In this document: one piece after another, positions 16,129-23,635 of the stretch
Numbering within the stretch: position 1 is the first letter of the stretch
Layout of the letters: each line of letters opens with the position of its first letter
Origin: Salinimicrobium sediminis
GTDB lineage: Bacteria; Bacteroidota; Bacteroidia; Flavobacteriales; Flavobacteriaceae
DNA: 64,000 nucleotides
Assembly: GCF_900215295.1 (NCBI RefSeq)
Contig: NZ_OCMF01000004.1
Coordinates: 124,001 to 188,000 of the forward strand
Direction of reading: 5' to 3'
The notes under the pieces: generated by a model
Told to the model about the DNA's origin: nothing
Databases searched by the model: none
Seen by the model: the letters and a program-made list of their open reading frames with translations, nothing else
Translations under genes and position numbers: made by a program

Positions 16129-16489
16129 ATATGCCGTCTTAAGGGTGGTACCACGGGTGGAGCGGGAAGAGTTCCTCAACGTAGGGGTAGTTGTGTTTTG
16201 CAAAAAAGAGAAATACCTCAAGGTTCGCTACCTGCTCAATTCTGAAAAACTGCTCATGCTCTGTTCCGATTGTGATATAGAGCAGCTGGAAAAAAACCTG
16301 AGGTCTTTCGAAAGGATATGCCGGGGAGACAAAGAAGGCGGACCTATCGCGCAAATGGATGTGGCTTCAAGGTTTAGGTGGTTAACCGCCGTTCGGAGCT
16401 CAGTGATCCAAACCTCCAGGCCTCACCCCGGGCTTTGCATTGATCTGGACAATACTCTGGACCGGTTATTTACTGAATTAGTTTTATAA
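16106..16489 (+). CDS. DUF3037 family protein
   Basis: A 127-aa protein of the DUF3037 family, starting inside the 3' end of the HipA-like gene (23-bp overlap). The N-terminal half has the family pattern EYAVLRVVPRVEREEFLNVGVV, and the C-terminal half contains the SRFRWLTA and ...DLDNTLDRLF segments. Members usually sit next to HipA_2-type genes, as here, which suggests they act together. No biochemical role is known. A hairpin terminator follows the stop after 3 bp. Confidence 0.82.
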   Translation: MQDKHLYEYAVLRVVPRVEREEFLNVGVVVFCKKEKYLKVRYLLNSEKLLMLCSDCDIEQLEKNLRSFERICRGDKEGGPIAQMDVASRFRWLTAVRSSVIQTSRPHPGLCIDLDNTLDRLFTELVL

Positions 16490-16492
16490 AAA

Positions 16493-16513
16493 AAGCTGCC
16501 TCTCCGGCAGCTT
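16493..16513. terminator. Bidirectional terminator between DUF3037 and wrbA
   Basis: AAGCTGCC (16493-16500) and GGCAGCTT (16506-16513) form a perfect 8-bp stem with a 5-nt loop; A run at left gives T run for the converging wrbA gene. Confidence 0.75.
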
Positions 16514-16547
16514 CCTAAAATTATATATTTCAAAAGTTAGGTTTTAA

Positions 16548-17153
16548 TCAGGACCCTTTTTTCACCCATTGGGCCAATTGAAGGGTTCTTTTAGTCTGGT
16601 GACCAACAGCTTTTTTCACTTTTTCACCCATTTCATCTTTTCCGGCGGTGACACTTACTCCGTAAGGGTTTCCTCCTGCATTAAAAATAGCTTCATCTGT
16701 ATATCCAGGGGCCGCAACTATTGCACCCCAATGGAACATGGTCTTGTACAAAGATAGGAGCGTTGATTCCTGACCTCCGTGAACATTACTTGCACTGGTC
16801 ATACCACTAACTACTTTATTGGCCAATTTTCCGCTAAACCATAATCCGCCGGTAGTATCCAGGAATTGCTTTAACTGGGAAGGTAGGTTCCCGTAACGGG
16901 TAGGAGCGCTAAAGATATAGGCATCTGCCCATTCCAGGTCATCCATGGATGCCTCCTTAACGTCTTTGGTGGCTTCAATATGCTTCTTCCAGTCTTCATT
17001 TGCTGCAATTGCTTCCTGTGGTGCGAGCTCCTTCACTTTTCTAAATCTTACTTCGGCGCCATTCTCATTTGCTGCAGCTTCTGCCCATTTTGCCAGTTGA
17101 TAATTGGTTCCTGTAGAGCTGTAATAAATCACTGCCAGTTTTAGATCTTCCAT
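16548..17153 (-). CDS. wrbA: WrbA-type NAD(P)H:quinone oxidoreductase
   Basis: A 201-aa flavodoxin-like protein. It opens with the FMN phosphate loop YYSSTGTNYQLA (about 10-21), and has SAPTRYGNLPSQLKQFLD (84-101) and the GGQESTLLS segment (about 126-134), all typical of WrbA. The family binds FMN as a tetramer and reduces quinones with two electrons from NAD(P)H, limiting redox cycling. It is monocistronic and flanked by hairpins on both sides. Confidence 0.93.
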   Translation of the reverse strand: MEDLKLAVIYYSSTGTNYQLAKWAEAAANENGAEVRFRKVKELAPQEAIAANEDWKKHIEATKDVKEASMDDLEWADAYIFSAPTRYGNLPSQLKQFLDTTGGLWFSGKLANKVVSGMTSASNVHGGQESTLLSLYKTMFHWGAIVAAPGYTDEAIFNAGGNPYGVSVTAGKDEMGEKVKKAVGHQTKRTLQLAQWVKKGS

Positions 17154-17260
17154 TCTTATATATTTTAATATTAAACTTCCTTTTCCTTATTAATATAAGC
17201 AACAGTAAATTCCTTTCTATTAAACTAATTATAAAGTTACAGGCTCCAAAAAGGGCAAAA

Positions 17261-17287
17261 AAAATCCCCTTCGAAAAAGGGGATTTT
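17261..17287 (-). terminator. Intrinsic terminator after the alpha-oxoamine synthase gene
   Basis: AAAATCCCCTT and AAGGGGATTTT form an 11-bp symmetric stem with a 5-nt loop, 24 bp past the stop of the minus-strand gene at 17312. Confidence 0.8.
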
Positions 17288-17311
17288 TAGCAATTATATT
17301 TTAGTATAAAA

Positions 17312-18571
17312 TTATTTCTCCATAGCAGCGGCTACTCCTGCAGAAAGCCTGCGGTAAGTCCCATTTTCCAGACGTTCCCTAATTGCAGAAAAAGCAGCAA
17401 GGGTTTCCTCTATATCTTCCATAGAATGAGTCGCAGTAGGAATTAATCTTAGCAGGATCATTCCTTTCGGTATTACCGGATACACCACAATCGAGCAGAA
17501 AATTCCGTAATTCTCTCTAAGGTCATTAACCAGGGCCATAGCTTCAGGAATACTTCCCTTAAGATAAACAGGAGTCACACAACTTTGGGTAGTTCCAATA
17601 TCAAATCCGCGGTCTTTTAAGCCATTTTGAAGGGTATTCACATTCTCCCAAAGCTTTTCTTTAAGCTGAGGCATGGTTCTTAGCATTTCAAGACGTTTTA
17701 GTGCTCCAATAACCAGCTGCATTTGCAGGGATTTGGCGAACATTTGCGAACGAAGATTGTATTTAAGATAATCTATGATCTCCTGGTCTGCAGCTATAAA
17801 AGCTCCGGTACTTGCCAGGGACTTGGCAAAAGTGGCAAAATAAACATCTATTCCATCCTGCACTCCCTGCTCTTCACCTGCTCCTGCACCGGTAGCCCCA
17901 AGGGTACCAAATCCATGTGCATCATCAACAAGGAATCTGAAGTTATACTTTTCCTTTAGGGCAATAATTTCTTTAAGTTTCCCCTGCTCTCCTCTCATTC
18001 CGAAAACTCCTTCAGAAATAACAAGGATCCCTCCGCCGGTTTGTTCAGCGATCTTTTCGGCACGTTGCAGGTTCTTCTCGATACTCTCCATATCGTTATG
18101 CTTATAGGTGAAGCGCTGACCTAAATGCAGGCGCACCCCATCTATAATACAAGCATGAGCATCAACATCATATACAATAACATCTTTTTTGGATACCAAA
18201 GCATCGATGGTTGATACCATCCCCTGATAACCAAAATTGAGCAGGTAAGCAGCCTCTTTAGAAACAAAAGAAGCAAGTTCGTCCTGAAGTTTTTCATGCA
18301 GGTCTGTATGTCCACTCATCATTCTTGCGCCCATTGGGTATGCAGAACCCCATTGAGCAGCAGCTTCAGCATCTACTTTTCTAACGTCAGGGTGATTGGC
18401 AAGCCCCAGGTAATCATTAATACTCCAGGTGATTACATCCTGTCCCCGAAATTTCATTCGGTTGGAAATAGGTCCTTCAAGCTTTGGAAATACAAAATAC
18501 CCTTCTGCTACCTCACTCCATTTCCCCAAAGGCCCTTTGTCCTTATATATTTTATCAAATAAGTCTGCCAT
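17312..18571 (-). CDS. Alpha-oxoamine synthase (serine palmitoyltransferase / cysteate acyltransferase-like)
   Basis: A 419-aa PLP enzyme of the alpha-oxoamine synthase family, which condenses an amino acid with an acyl thioester. Conserved features are the DYLGLANHP segment (53-61), the SGHTDLHEKLQ motif, the DDAHGFGTLG motif (Asp binds the PLP ring) and TFAKSLASTGAF with the PLP lysine. Length fits serine palmitoyltransferase and KBL. In flavobacteria the close relative described from Flavobacterium johnsoniae joins cysteate to a fatty acyl group, the first step to capnine and sulfonolipids. The neighbouring cysteine-synthase-like gene could supply cysteate. Serine palmitoyltransferase remains the alternative. 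It has its own promoter and terminator. Confidence 0.85.
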   Translation of the reverse strand: MADLFDKIYKDKGPLGKWSEVAEGYFVFPKLEGPISNRMKFRGQDVITWSINDYLGLANHPDVRKVDAEAAAQWGSAYPMGARMMSGHTDLHEKLQDELASFVSKEAAYLLNFGYQGMVSTIDALVSKKDVIVYDVDAHACIIDGVRLHLGQRFTYKHNDMESIEKNLQRAEKIAEQTGGGILVISEGVFGMRGEQGKLKEIIALKEKYNFRFLVDDAHGFGTLGATGAGAGEEQGVQDGIDVYFATFAKSLASTGAFIAADQEIIDYLKYNLRSQMFAKSLQMQLVIGALKRLEMLRTMPQLKEKLWENVNTLQNGLKDRGFDIGTTQSCVTPVYLKGSIPEAMALVNDLRENYGIFCSIVVYPVIPKGMILLRLIPTATHSMEDIEETLAAFSAIRERLENGTYRRLSAGVAAAMEK

Positions 18572-18593
18572 TTTTTATATTTTTTGACTTCTG

Positions 18594-18601
18594 CAAAAGT
18601 A
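18594..18601 (-). promoter_or_regulatory. -7 promoter box of the alpha-oxoamine synthase gene
   Basis: TACTTTTG on the minus strand is an exact TAnnTTTG match, 22 bp before the start codon at 18571. Confidence 0.55.
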
Positions 18602-18720
18602 GTAAATTAATAGCAACTGCATAATCCTCCATACCTAAGACTGCTGAAAAACATGTTCTAAGAACATAATTTAACACCGGCTGCTGCTGAAGGGTAATTA
18701 CAACTCTTTAACGAAAAAAA

Positions 18721-18748
18721 AAGAAGGTATATTTCTATACCTTCTTTT
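18721..18748 (-). terminator. Intrinsic terminator after the cysteine-synthase-like gene
   Basis: AAGAAGGTAT (18721-18730) and ATACCTTCTT (18737-18746) form a perfect 10-bp stem flanked by A and T runs, 22 bp past the stop at 18770. It makes this gene a separate unit from the alpha-oxoamine synthase downstream. Confidence 0.82.
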
Positions 18749-18769
18749 TCTTTTCAAGCGGAAAATCAT

Positions 18770-19810
18770 TTACTTGATAAATTCTATTTGATTTGCAGCT
18801 TTTTCGTGTTTACTATCAAAAAAGCCCTGCTCATTCATCCATTCATCACTAAATACCTTGCTCATATAGCGGGAACCATGATCGGGGAAGATAATGACGA
18901 CCTTGCTGTTCTTGTTAAATTCTCCTTCTTCAGCGAGCTGGCGGGTGCCCTGTAGTGCAGCCCCGCTGGTATAACCTACAAAAAGACCTTCGGTTATTGC
19001 CAGCTGCCTCGCAGCATGAGCACTATCCTCGTCGCTTACCTTCACAAATTTGTCAATAGATTCAAAGTCGGTTGCAGTAGGGATAAGGTTTTTTCCAAGG
19101 CCTTCGATTCGGTAGGGATAGATCTCCGCAGCATCAAATTCTTTGGTTTCATGGTATTTTTTAAGAACAGAACCATAAGCATCGATTCCTAAAATGCGAA
19201 TCCTGGGATTCATTTCTTTCAGGAACCTTGCAGTACCCGAAATTGTTCCGCCGGTTCCGCTGCAAGCCACAAGGTGAGTGATCTTACCCTCGGTTTGTTT
19301 CCAGATTTCAGGACCGGTGCTTCGGTAATGAGCTTCTATATTCAGTTCATTGAAGTATTGGTTGATATAGACAGAACCCTTTATCTCATCATGCATCCTC
19401 TTTGCTACCATATAATAGGATCTGGGATCATCTGCCGAGACATTGGCAGGACACACATATACTTTGGCGCCCATAGCCCGCAACATGTCGATCTTGTCTT
19501 TGGAGGATTTCGAACTTACCGCAAGAATACATTCATAACCTTTGATCACACTCACCATGGCAATACTAAATCCGGTATTTCCGGAAGTGGTTTCAATGAT
19601 TGTGTCACCGGGCTTTAAAATGCCTTTTCTCTCGGCCTCTTCAATAATGTGTAGTGCTATTCTATCTTTAGTGGAGTGCCCCGGGTTAAAGGCTTCAACC
19701 TTGGCATAAAATTCTCCTTCTAAATTCTGGATGATACGGTTTAAGTGTATTAGGGGCGTATTACCGATTAACTGTAATACGTTATCATAAACCTGTAAAT
19801 CTTCTCTCAT
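18770..19810 (-). CDS. PLP-dependent cysteine synthase / cystathionine beta-synthase family protein
   Basis: A 346-aa fold-type II PLP enzyme. It has the IGNTPLIHL start (15-23), Lys48 in STKDR as the Schiff-base residue, TTSGNTGFS for the substrate carboxylate, and SGTGGTISG for the PLP phosphate. Canonical O-acetylserine sulfhydrylases have NP-(G/S)-x-SVKDR; here the Val is Thr, a small departure that could mark a different substrate. There is no CBS regulatory domain. Next to an alpha-oxoamine synthase, a role making cysteate from phosphoserine or serine and sulfite for sulfonolipid synthesis is possible; plain cysteine or cystathionine synthesis is the alternative. Confidence 0.82.
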   Translation of the reverse strand: MREDLQVYDNVLQLIGNTPLIHLNRIIQNLEGEFYAKVEAFNPGHSTKDRIALHIIEEAERKGILKPGDTIIETTSGNTGFSIAMVSVIKGYECILAVSSKSSKDKIDMLRAMGAKVYVCPANVSADDPRSYYMVAKRMHDEIKGSVYINQYFNELNIEAHYRSTGPEIWKQTEGKITHLVACSGTGGTISGTARFLKEMNPRIRILGIDAYGSVLKKYHETKEFDAAEIYPYRIEGLGKNLIPTATDFESIDKFVKVSDEDSAHAARQLAITEGLFVGYTSGAALQGTRQLAEEGEFNKNSKVVIIFPDHGSRYMSKVFSDEWMNEQGFFDSKHEKAANQIEFIK

Positions 19811-19897
19811 AAATTGAAGTTATTTACATTAATCGCATTTGAAAAAATCTCCCAGCCACGATCACAAAACGGAACAAATTTAAGTCAAATATTTGAA

Positions 19898-21967
19898 TTA
19901 TTCGTGTATTCCCTCTAAATCCAATAGAAACGCATACTCTTCTGCCACTTCTCTTAAGGCTTCAAAGCGTCCTGATGCTCCTCCATGCCCCGCATCCATA
20001 TTAGTATGAAAAAGTAAAATATTGTTATCGGTTTTTAACTCCCTGAGTTTTGCAACCCACTTGGCCGGCTCCCAATACTGCACCTGAGAATCATGTAAAC
20101 CGGTAGTAACCAGCATATTTGGGTAATCCTGCGCCACTACATTGTCATAAGGAGAATAGGATTTCATATAATGATAAAAAACAGGATCATTAGGATTTCC
20201 CCATTCATCATACTCTCCTGTGGTTAATGGAATGGTCTCATCGAGCATAGTAGTGACCACATCCACAAAAGGTACAGATGCAATGATGCCTTTGTACAGC
20301 TGCGGTGCCATGTTGGCCACAACTCCCATAAGAAGTCCTCCGGCCGAGCCCCCGCTTGCATACATATGATCTGCAGAGGTATAATTCTCTTTAATGAGAT
20401 GAAGTGTGCAATCAATAAAATCTGTAAATGTATTTTTCTTCTTCAGGAGCTTTCCATCTTCATACCACTGCCTTCCCAGGTATTCTCCTCCCCTTACGTG
20501 AGCAATTACAAATATAAATCCTCTATCCAGTAAACTTAGCCTAACATTCGAGAAGTAAGGATCAATGGTAGAACCATAGGATCCATAGGCATACTGCAGA
20601 ACAGGATTGGTTCCATCCCTTTTCAATTCTTTACGGTGTACCAGGGTCATAGGGATCTTTGTACCATCCTGTGCTGTCGCCCAAATCCTATCCGACACAT
20701 AGTTCTCCTTTTTAAATTTTCCGCCGAGCACCTCCAGTTCTTTTTTCACATCCTTTTCACGGGTTCTCATGTTGAAATCCACCACCTGAGTCGGAGTGAT
20801 CAATGAGTTATAGGTGTACCGCAGGATCTCCGTATCAAAATCAGGATTGGTACCGGTAAAGGCTGTGTAGGTCTCATTTTCGAAAGGAAGAAAATAAGAA
20901 TCTGTTCCATCCCAACGTCTTATATGGATCTTGTTAAGACCGTTGCTCCTTTCGCTTACTACCAGGTAATCTCTAAAAAGGTCGATATCTTCCAGCAATA
21001 CTTCTTCCCTGTGTGGGATAACTTCTTCCCAGTTCTCAATGGAGGGATTATAAACTGGGGCTTTCATAAGTTTGAAATTTGTCGCTCCATCTTTATTGGT
21101 AAGTATGTAAAAACATTCCCTGTAATGAGCAATGCTGTATTCAAGACCTCTGATCCTTGGCTGAATGACCTTAAATTCTCCGTGAGGATCATCTGCAGAT
21201 AAGACCCTGTATTCTGAAGTAAGGGTGCTGTCTGATCCTATGATGATGTAGCGTTTGGATTTGGAATTATAAACATACGTGTGGAAGGTTTCATCTTCTT
21301 CCAGGTATACTAACTCATCATCCTTTGCTTTGGTTCCAAGCCGGTGCTTAAAGATCTTGTTACTTCTTAAAGTCTCTTCATCTTTGCGGGCATAAAAAAG
21401 GGTTTTATTATCATTTGCCCATGTGGCGCCTCCGGTGGTATTCCTTATTTTTTCTGAATACACCTCTCCTGTCTCAAGGTTCTTAATGTATAAGGTGTAT
21501 TTTCTCCGGCTAACTGTGTCCACAGCATAGGAAATAAGCTTATTATTAGGACTTACACTTAATCCTGAAAGTTTATAATAATCATGGCCTTTAGCCATTT
21601 TATTGACGTCAAAAAGAATTTCTTCAGGCGCGTCAAGGCTTTCCTTCTTTCGGGAGTAGATAGGATAATCCTTTCCTTTTTCAAACCTGGTGATATACCA
21701 GTAACCATTAAGTTTATAGGGAACCGAAGAATCATCTTCCTTGATCCTGCCTTTTACCTCCTGAAAAAGATTTTCCTGAAGCTCTTTAGTATGAGCAGTC
21801 ATTTGCTCATTATAAAGATTTTCCTGGGTTAAATAGTCAAGGACCTCGGGATTCTCACGCTCTCTTAGCCAAAAATAATTATCAATTCTAATATCCCCAT
21901 GTTTCTCGAGTTCAACAGGCACTTTTCTTGCGCGGGGAGCAATCCTTTCGTTCTCAATCACTTTCAT
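19898..21967 (-). CDS. ptrB: Oligopeptidase B-type S9 serine peptidase
   Basis: A 689-aa prolyl-oligopeptidase family enzyme. The N-terminal part (about 1-400) forms the beta-propeller gate, and the C-terminal part (400-689) the alpha/beta hydrolase domain, with the nucleophile Ser in GGSAGG near residue 539, the Asp in the TTGLHDSQV segment and the His in the DAGHGG segment near the end. The acidic residues and the YGSYG and RGGEYLGRQWYEDG motifs are those of oligopeptidase B, which cuts short peptides after Arg or Lys. There is no signal peptide, so it is cytoplasmic. Confidence 0.9.
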   Translation of the reverse strand: MKVIENERIAPRARKVPVELEKHGDIRIDNYFWLRERENPEVLDYLTQENLYNEQMTAHTKELQENLFQEVKGRIKEDDSSVPYKLNGYWYITRFEKGKDYPIYSRKKESLDAPEEILFDVNKMAKGHDYYKLSGLSVSPNNKLISYAVDTVSRRKYTLYIKNLETGEVYSEKIRNTTGGATWANDNKTLFYARKDEETLRSNKIFKHRLGTKAKDDELVYLEEDETFHTYVYNSKSKRYIIIGSDSTLTSEYRVLSADDPHGEFKVIQPRIRGLEYSIAHYRECFYILTNKDGATNFKLMKAPVYNPSIENWEEVIPHREEVLLEDIDLFRDYLVVSERSNGLNKIHIRRWDGTDSYFLPFENETYTAFTGTNPDFDTEILRYTYNSLITPTQVVDFNMRTREKDVKKELEVLGGKFKKENYVSDRIWATAQDGTKIPMTLVHRKELKRDGTNPVLQYAYGSYGSTIDPYFSNVRLSLLDRGFIFVIAHVRGGEYLGRQWYEDGKLLKKKNTFTDFIDCTLHLIKENYTSADHMYASGGSAGGLLMGVVANMAPQLYKGIIASVPFVDVVTTMLDETIPLTTGEYDEWGNPNDPVFYHYMKSYSPYDNVVAQDYPNMLVTTGLHDSQVQYWEPAKWVAKLRELKTDNNILLFHTNMDAGHGGASGRFEALREVAEEYAFLLDLEGIHE

Positions 21968-21993
21968 TCTTCAAATCATTTTTTTTCAAGCTG

Positions 21994-22001
21994 CAAAGTT
22001 A
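21994..22001 (-). promoter_or_regulatory. -7 promoter box of the oligopeptidase gene
   Basis: TAACTTTG on the minus strand matches TAnnTTTG exactly, 26 bp before the start at 21967. Confidence 0.5.
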
Positions 22002-22063
22002 CACTTTCTTATAAAGAAAACTTAAAATCTCCTGTCTTAAGTTATGTATTATGTCTTTTTAGG

Positions 22064-22071
22064 TAGTTTTG
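22064..22071 (+). promoter_or_regulatory. -7 promoter box of ybaB
   Basis: TAGTTTTG matches TAnnTTTG exactly, 22 bp before the ybaB start; it shares the 126-bp divergent region with the oligopeptidase promoter. Confidence 0.5.
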
Positions 22072-22093
22072 CTGAAAGCAAAAACTGAAGACT

Positions 22094-22423
22094 ATGTTTG
22101 GAGATATGATGGGTATGATGAATAAGATCAAAGAGACCCAAAGAAAAGTTGAAGAAACAAAGGAAAGACTAAAAACAGTCCTTCTGGACGAGCAGTCTGC
22201 CGACGGATTATTAAAAGTAACGATTACTGCCAGCCGGGAGATCAAAAATATTGAGATTGCCGATGAGCTCCTGCAGGATAAAGAACAACTTGAAGATTAC
22301 CTTGTACTTACATTGAATAAGGCAGTTGCCCGTGCTACTGAAGTCAATGAGGCAGAACTTGCTGCCGTTGCCAAAGAAGGCATGCCCGATATTCCCGGAA
22401 TGAACGATATGCTGAACGGATAG
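22094..22423 (+). CDS. ybaB: YbaB/EbfC family nucleoid-associated protein
   Basis: A 109-aa DNA-binding protein. The pattern is that of the family: Met-rich N terminus ([21 protein letters not shown]), a central beta hairpin with [15 protein letters not shown], then the C-terminal helix with LNKA and an MPDIPGM-type tail. YbaB forms dimers that bind and bridge DNA and is often next to dnaX or recR; here dnaX is 40 kb away, so the usual link is broken. A hairpin terminator with an 8-base T run follows. Confidence 0.92.
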   Translation: MFGDMMGMMNKIKETQRKVEETKERLKTVLLDEQSADGLLKVTITASREIKNIEIADELLQDKEQLEDYLVLTLNKAVARATEVNEAELAAVAKEGMPDIPGMNDMLNG

Positions 22424-22529
22424 TATATAGTAGTTAGTATTGAGAATTGAGTAGTGAGAATTGAGATATGAGATATGAATGAGGTAAAATTCTGCTCTAC
22501 ATTCTTACTCCTCAGACCGTATTGAAAAA

Positions 22530-22569
22530 ATACCCTCCAGAAATGACATTTTTGGAGGGTATCTTTTTT
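22530..22569 (+). terminator. Intrinsic terminator after ybaB, facing threonine aldolase
   Basis: ATACCCTCCA (22530-22539) and TGGAGGGTAT (22553-22562) form a 10-bp stem followed by CTTTTTTT. The loop contains AAATGACATTT, part of a recurring palindrome. The preceding 22424-22500 stretch holds degenerate GAATTGAG/GATATGAG repeats and no gene. Confidence 0.82.
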
Positions 22570-23597
22570 TATAGTTTAATTTTCCTGAGCACTTCCCTAA
22601 ACCTGTCATGCATTTCTTCGGAATAATCCAGGTGAGTAACTATCCTCAATTTCCCCTGCCCCATATTGCTGATCCTGATATTCTCTTTTTTAAGTGCCTC
22701 CATAAAATCAGCTTCATCTGAAAAATTCTTAAGGTAAAAGATCACGATATTTGTTTCCACCGGCTCTACTTCGGCAACATAATCCTGCTCCCTAAGGGTT
22801 TTACCCAATTCTGAAGCTCTCCTATGATCTTCTGCCAGTCTTTCCACGTGATGATCTAAAGCATAAATTCCGGCGGCAGCCATAAAACCAATCTGCCGCA
22901 TTCCGCCACCTAAAACTTTTCGCACCCGCATCGCATTTTTCATGATCTCCTTGTTCCCAATGAGTACGGTACCCAGTGGGGTGCCAAGACCTTTTGAAAG
23001 ACAAACAGAAATAGTGTCGAAAACTTTTCCATAATCTTTAGGATCTTCTTTTGTAGCTACCAAAGCATTAAAAAGTCGGGCGCCGTCAAGGTGTAAGCCC
23101 AGGTTGTGCTCATCACACACTTTCCTTATCTTTTTTATTTCCACAAAATCATAGCAGGCGCCTCCACCCTTATTGGTGGTGTTTTCAAGGCACACCAGGG
23201 TAGTTAAGGGAGAGTGGTAGAAGTCTGGCGGATTAATATTTTCCTCCACCTGCGCCGCAGTGATCATCCCGCGTTGCCCATCCACAAGCTTACACGATAC
23301 TCCGCTATTAAAGGAAGCCCCTCCGCCTTCGTAATTATATACATGAGCCCATTTATCACAGATCAACTGATCTGCCGGCTGAGTATGTAACTTAATGGCT
23401 GCCTGGTTAGCCATGCTGCCGGTTGGAAAGAACAAAGCTTCCTCCATCCCAAACATATCGGCCAGTTTTCGCTCCAGTTTATTTACTGTGGGATCTTCCT
23501 TATATACATCATCCCCTACTTCGGCATTAATGATCGCCTCCATCATTCCGGGAGTGGGTTTTGTTACCGTATCACTTCTTAGGTCAATTTCTTTCAT
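22569..23597 (-). CDS. ltaE: Low-specificity L-threonine aldolase
   Basis: A 342-aa PLP enzyme that splits L-threonine (and allo-threonine) to glycine and acetaldehyde. It begins with the family hallmark LRSDTVTKP (6-14), then GDDVYKEDPTVNKLE (28-42) and FPTGSMANQ, and has the PLP lysine in LSKGLGTPLG about residue 200. Length matches the family. It is transcribed on its own, 38 bp from the large protease gene in the same direction, and could share a transcript with it. The stop codon abuts the ybaB terminator's T run. Confidence 0.93.
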   Translation of the reverse strand: MKEIDLRSDTVTKPTPGMMEAIINAEVGDDVYKEDPTVNKLERKLADMFGMEEALFFPTGSMANQAAIKLHTQPADQLICDKWAHVYNYEGGGASFNSGVSCKLVDGQRGMITAAQVEENINPPDFYHSPLTTLVCLENTTNKGGGACYDFVEIKKIRKVCDEHNLGLHLDGARLFNALVATKEDPKDYGKVFDTISVCLSKGLGTPLGTVLIGNKEIMKNAMRVRKVLGGGMRQIGFMAAAGIYALDHHVERLAEDHRRASELGKTLREQDYVAEVEPVETNIVIFYLKNFSDEADFMEALKKENIRISNMGQGKLRIVTHLDYSEEMHDRFREVLRKIKL

Positions 23598-23635
23598 TTG
23601 TTTATATGGATAAAATAATTTTGTTCAACTGAATT

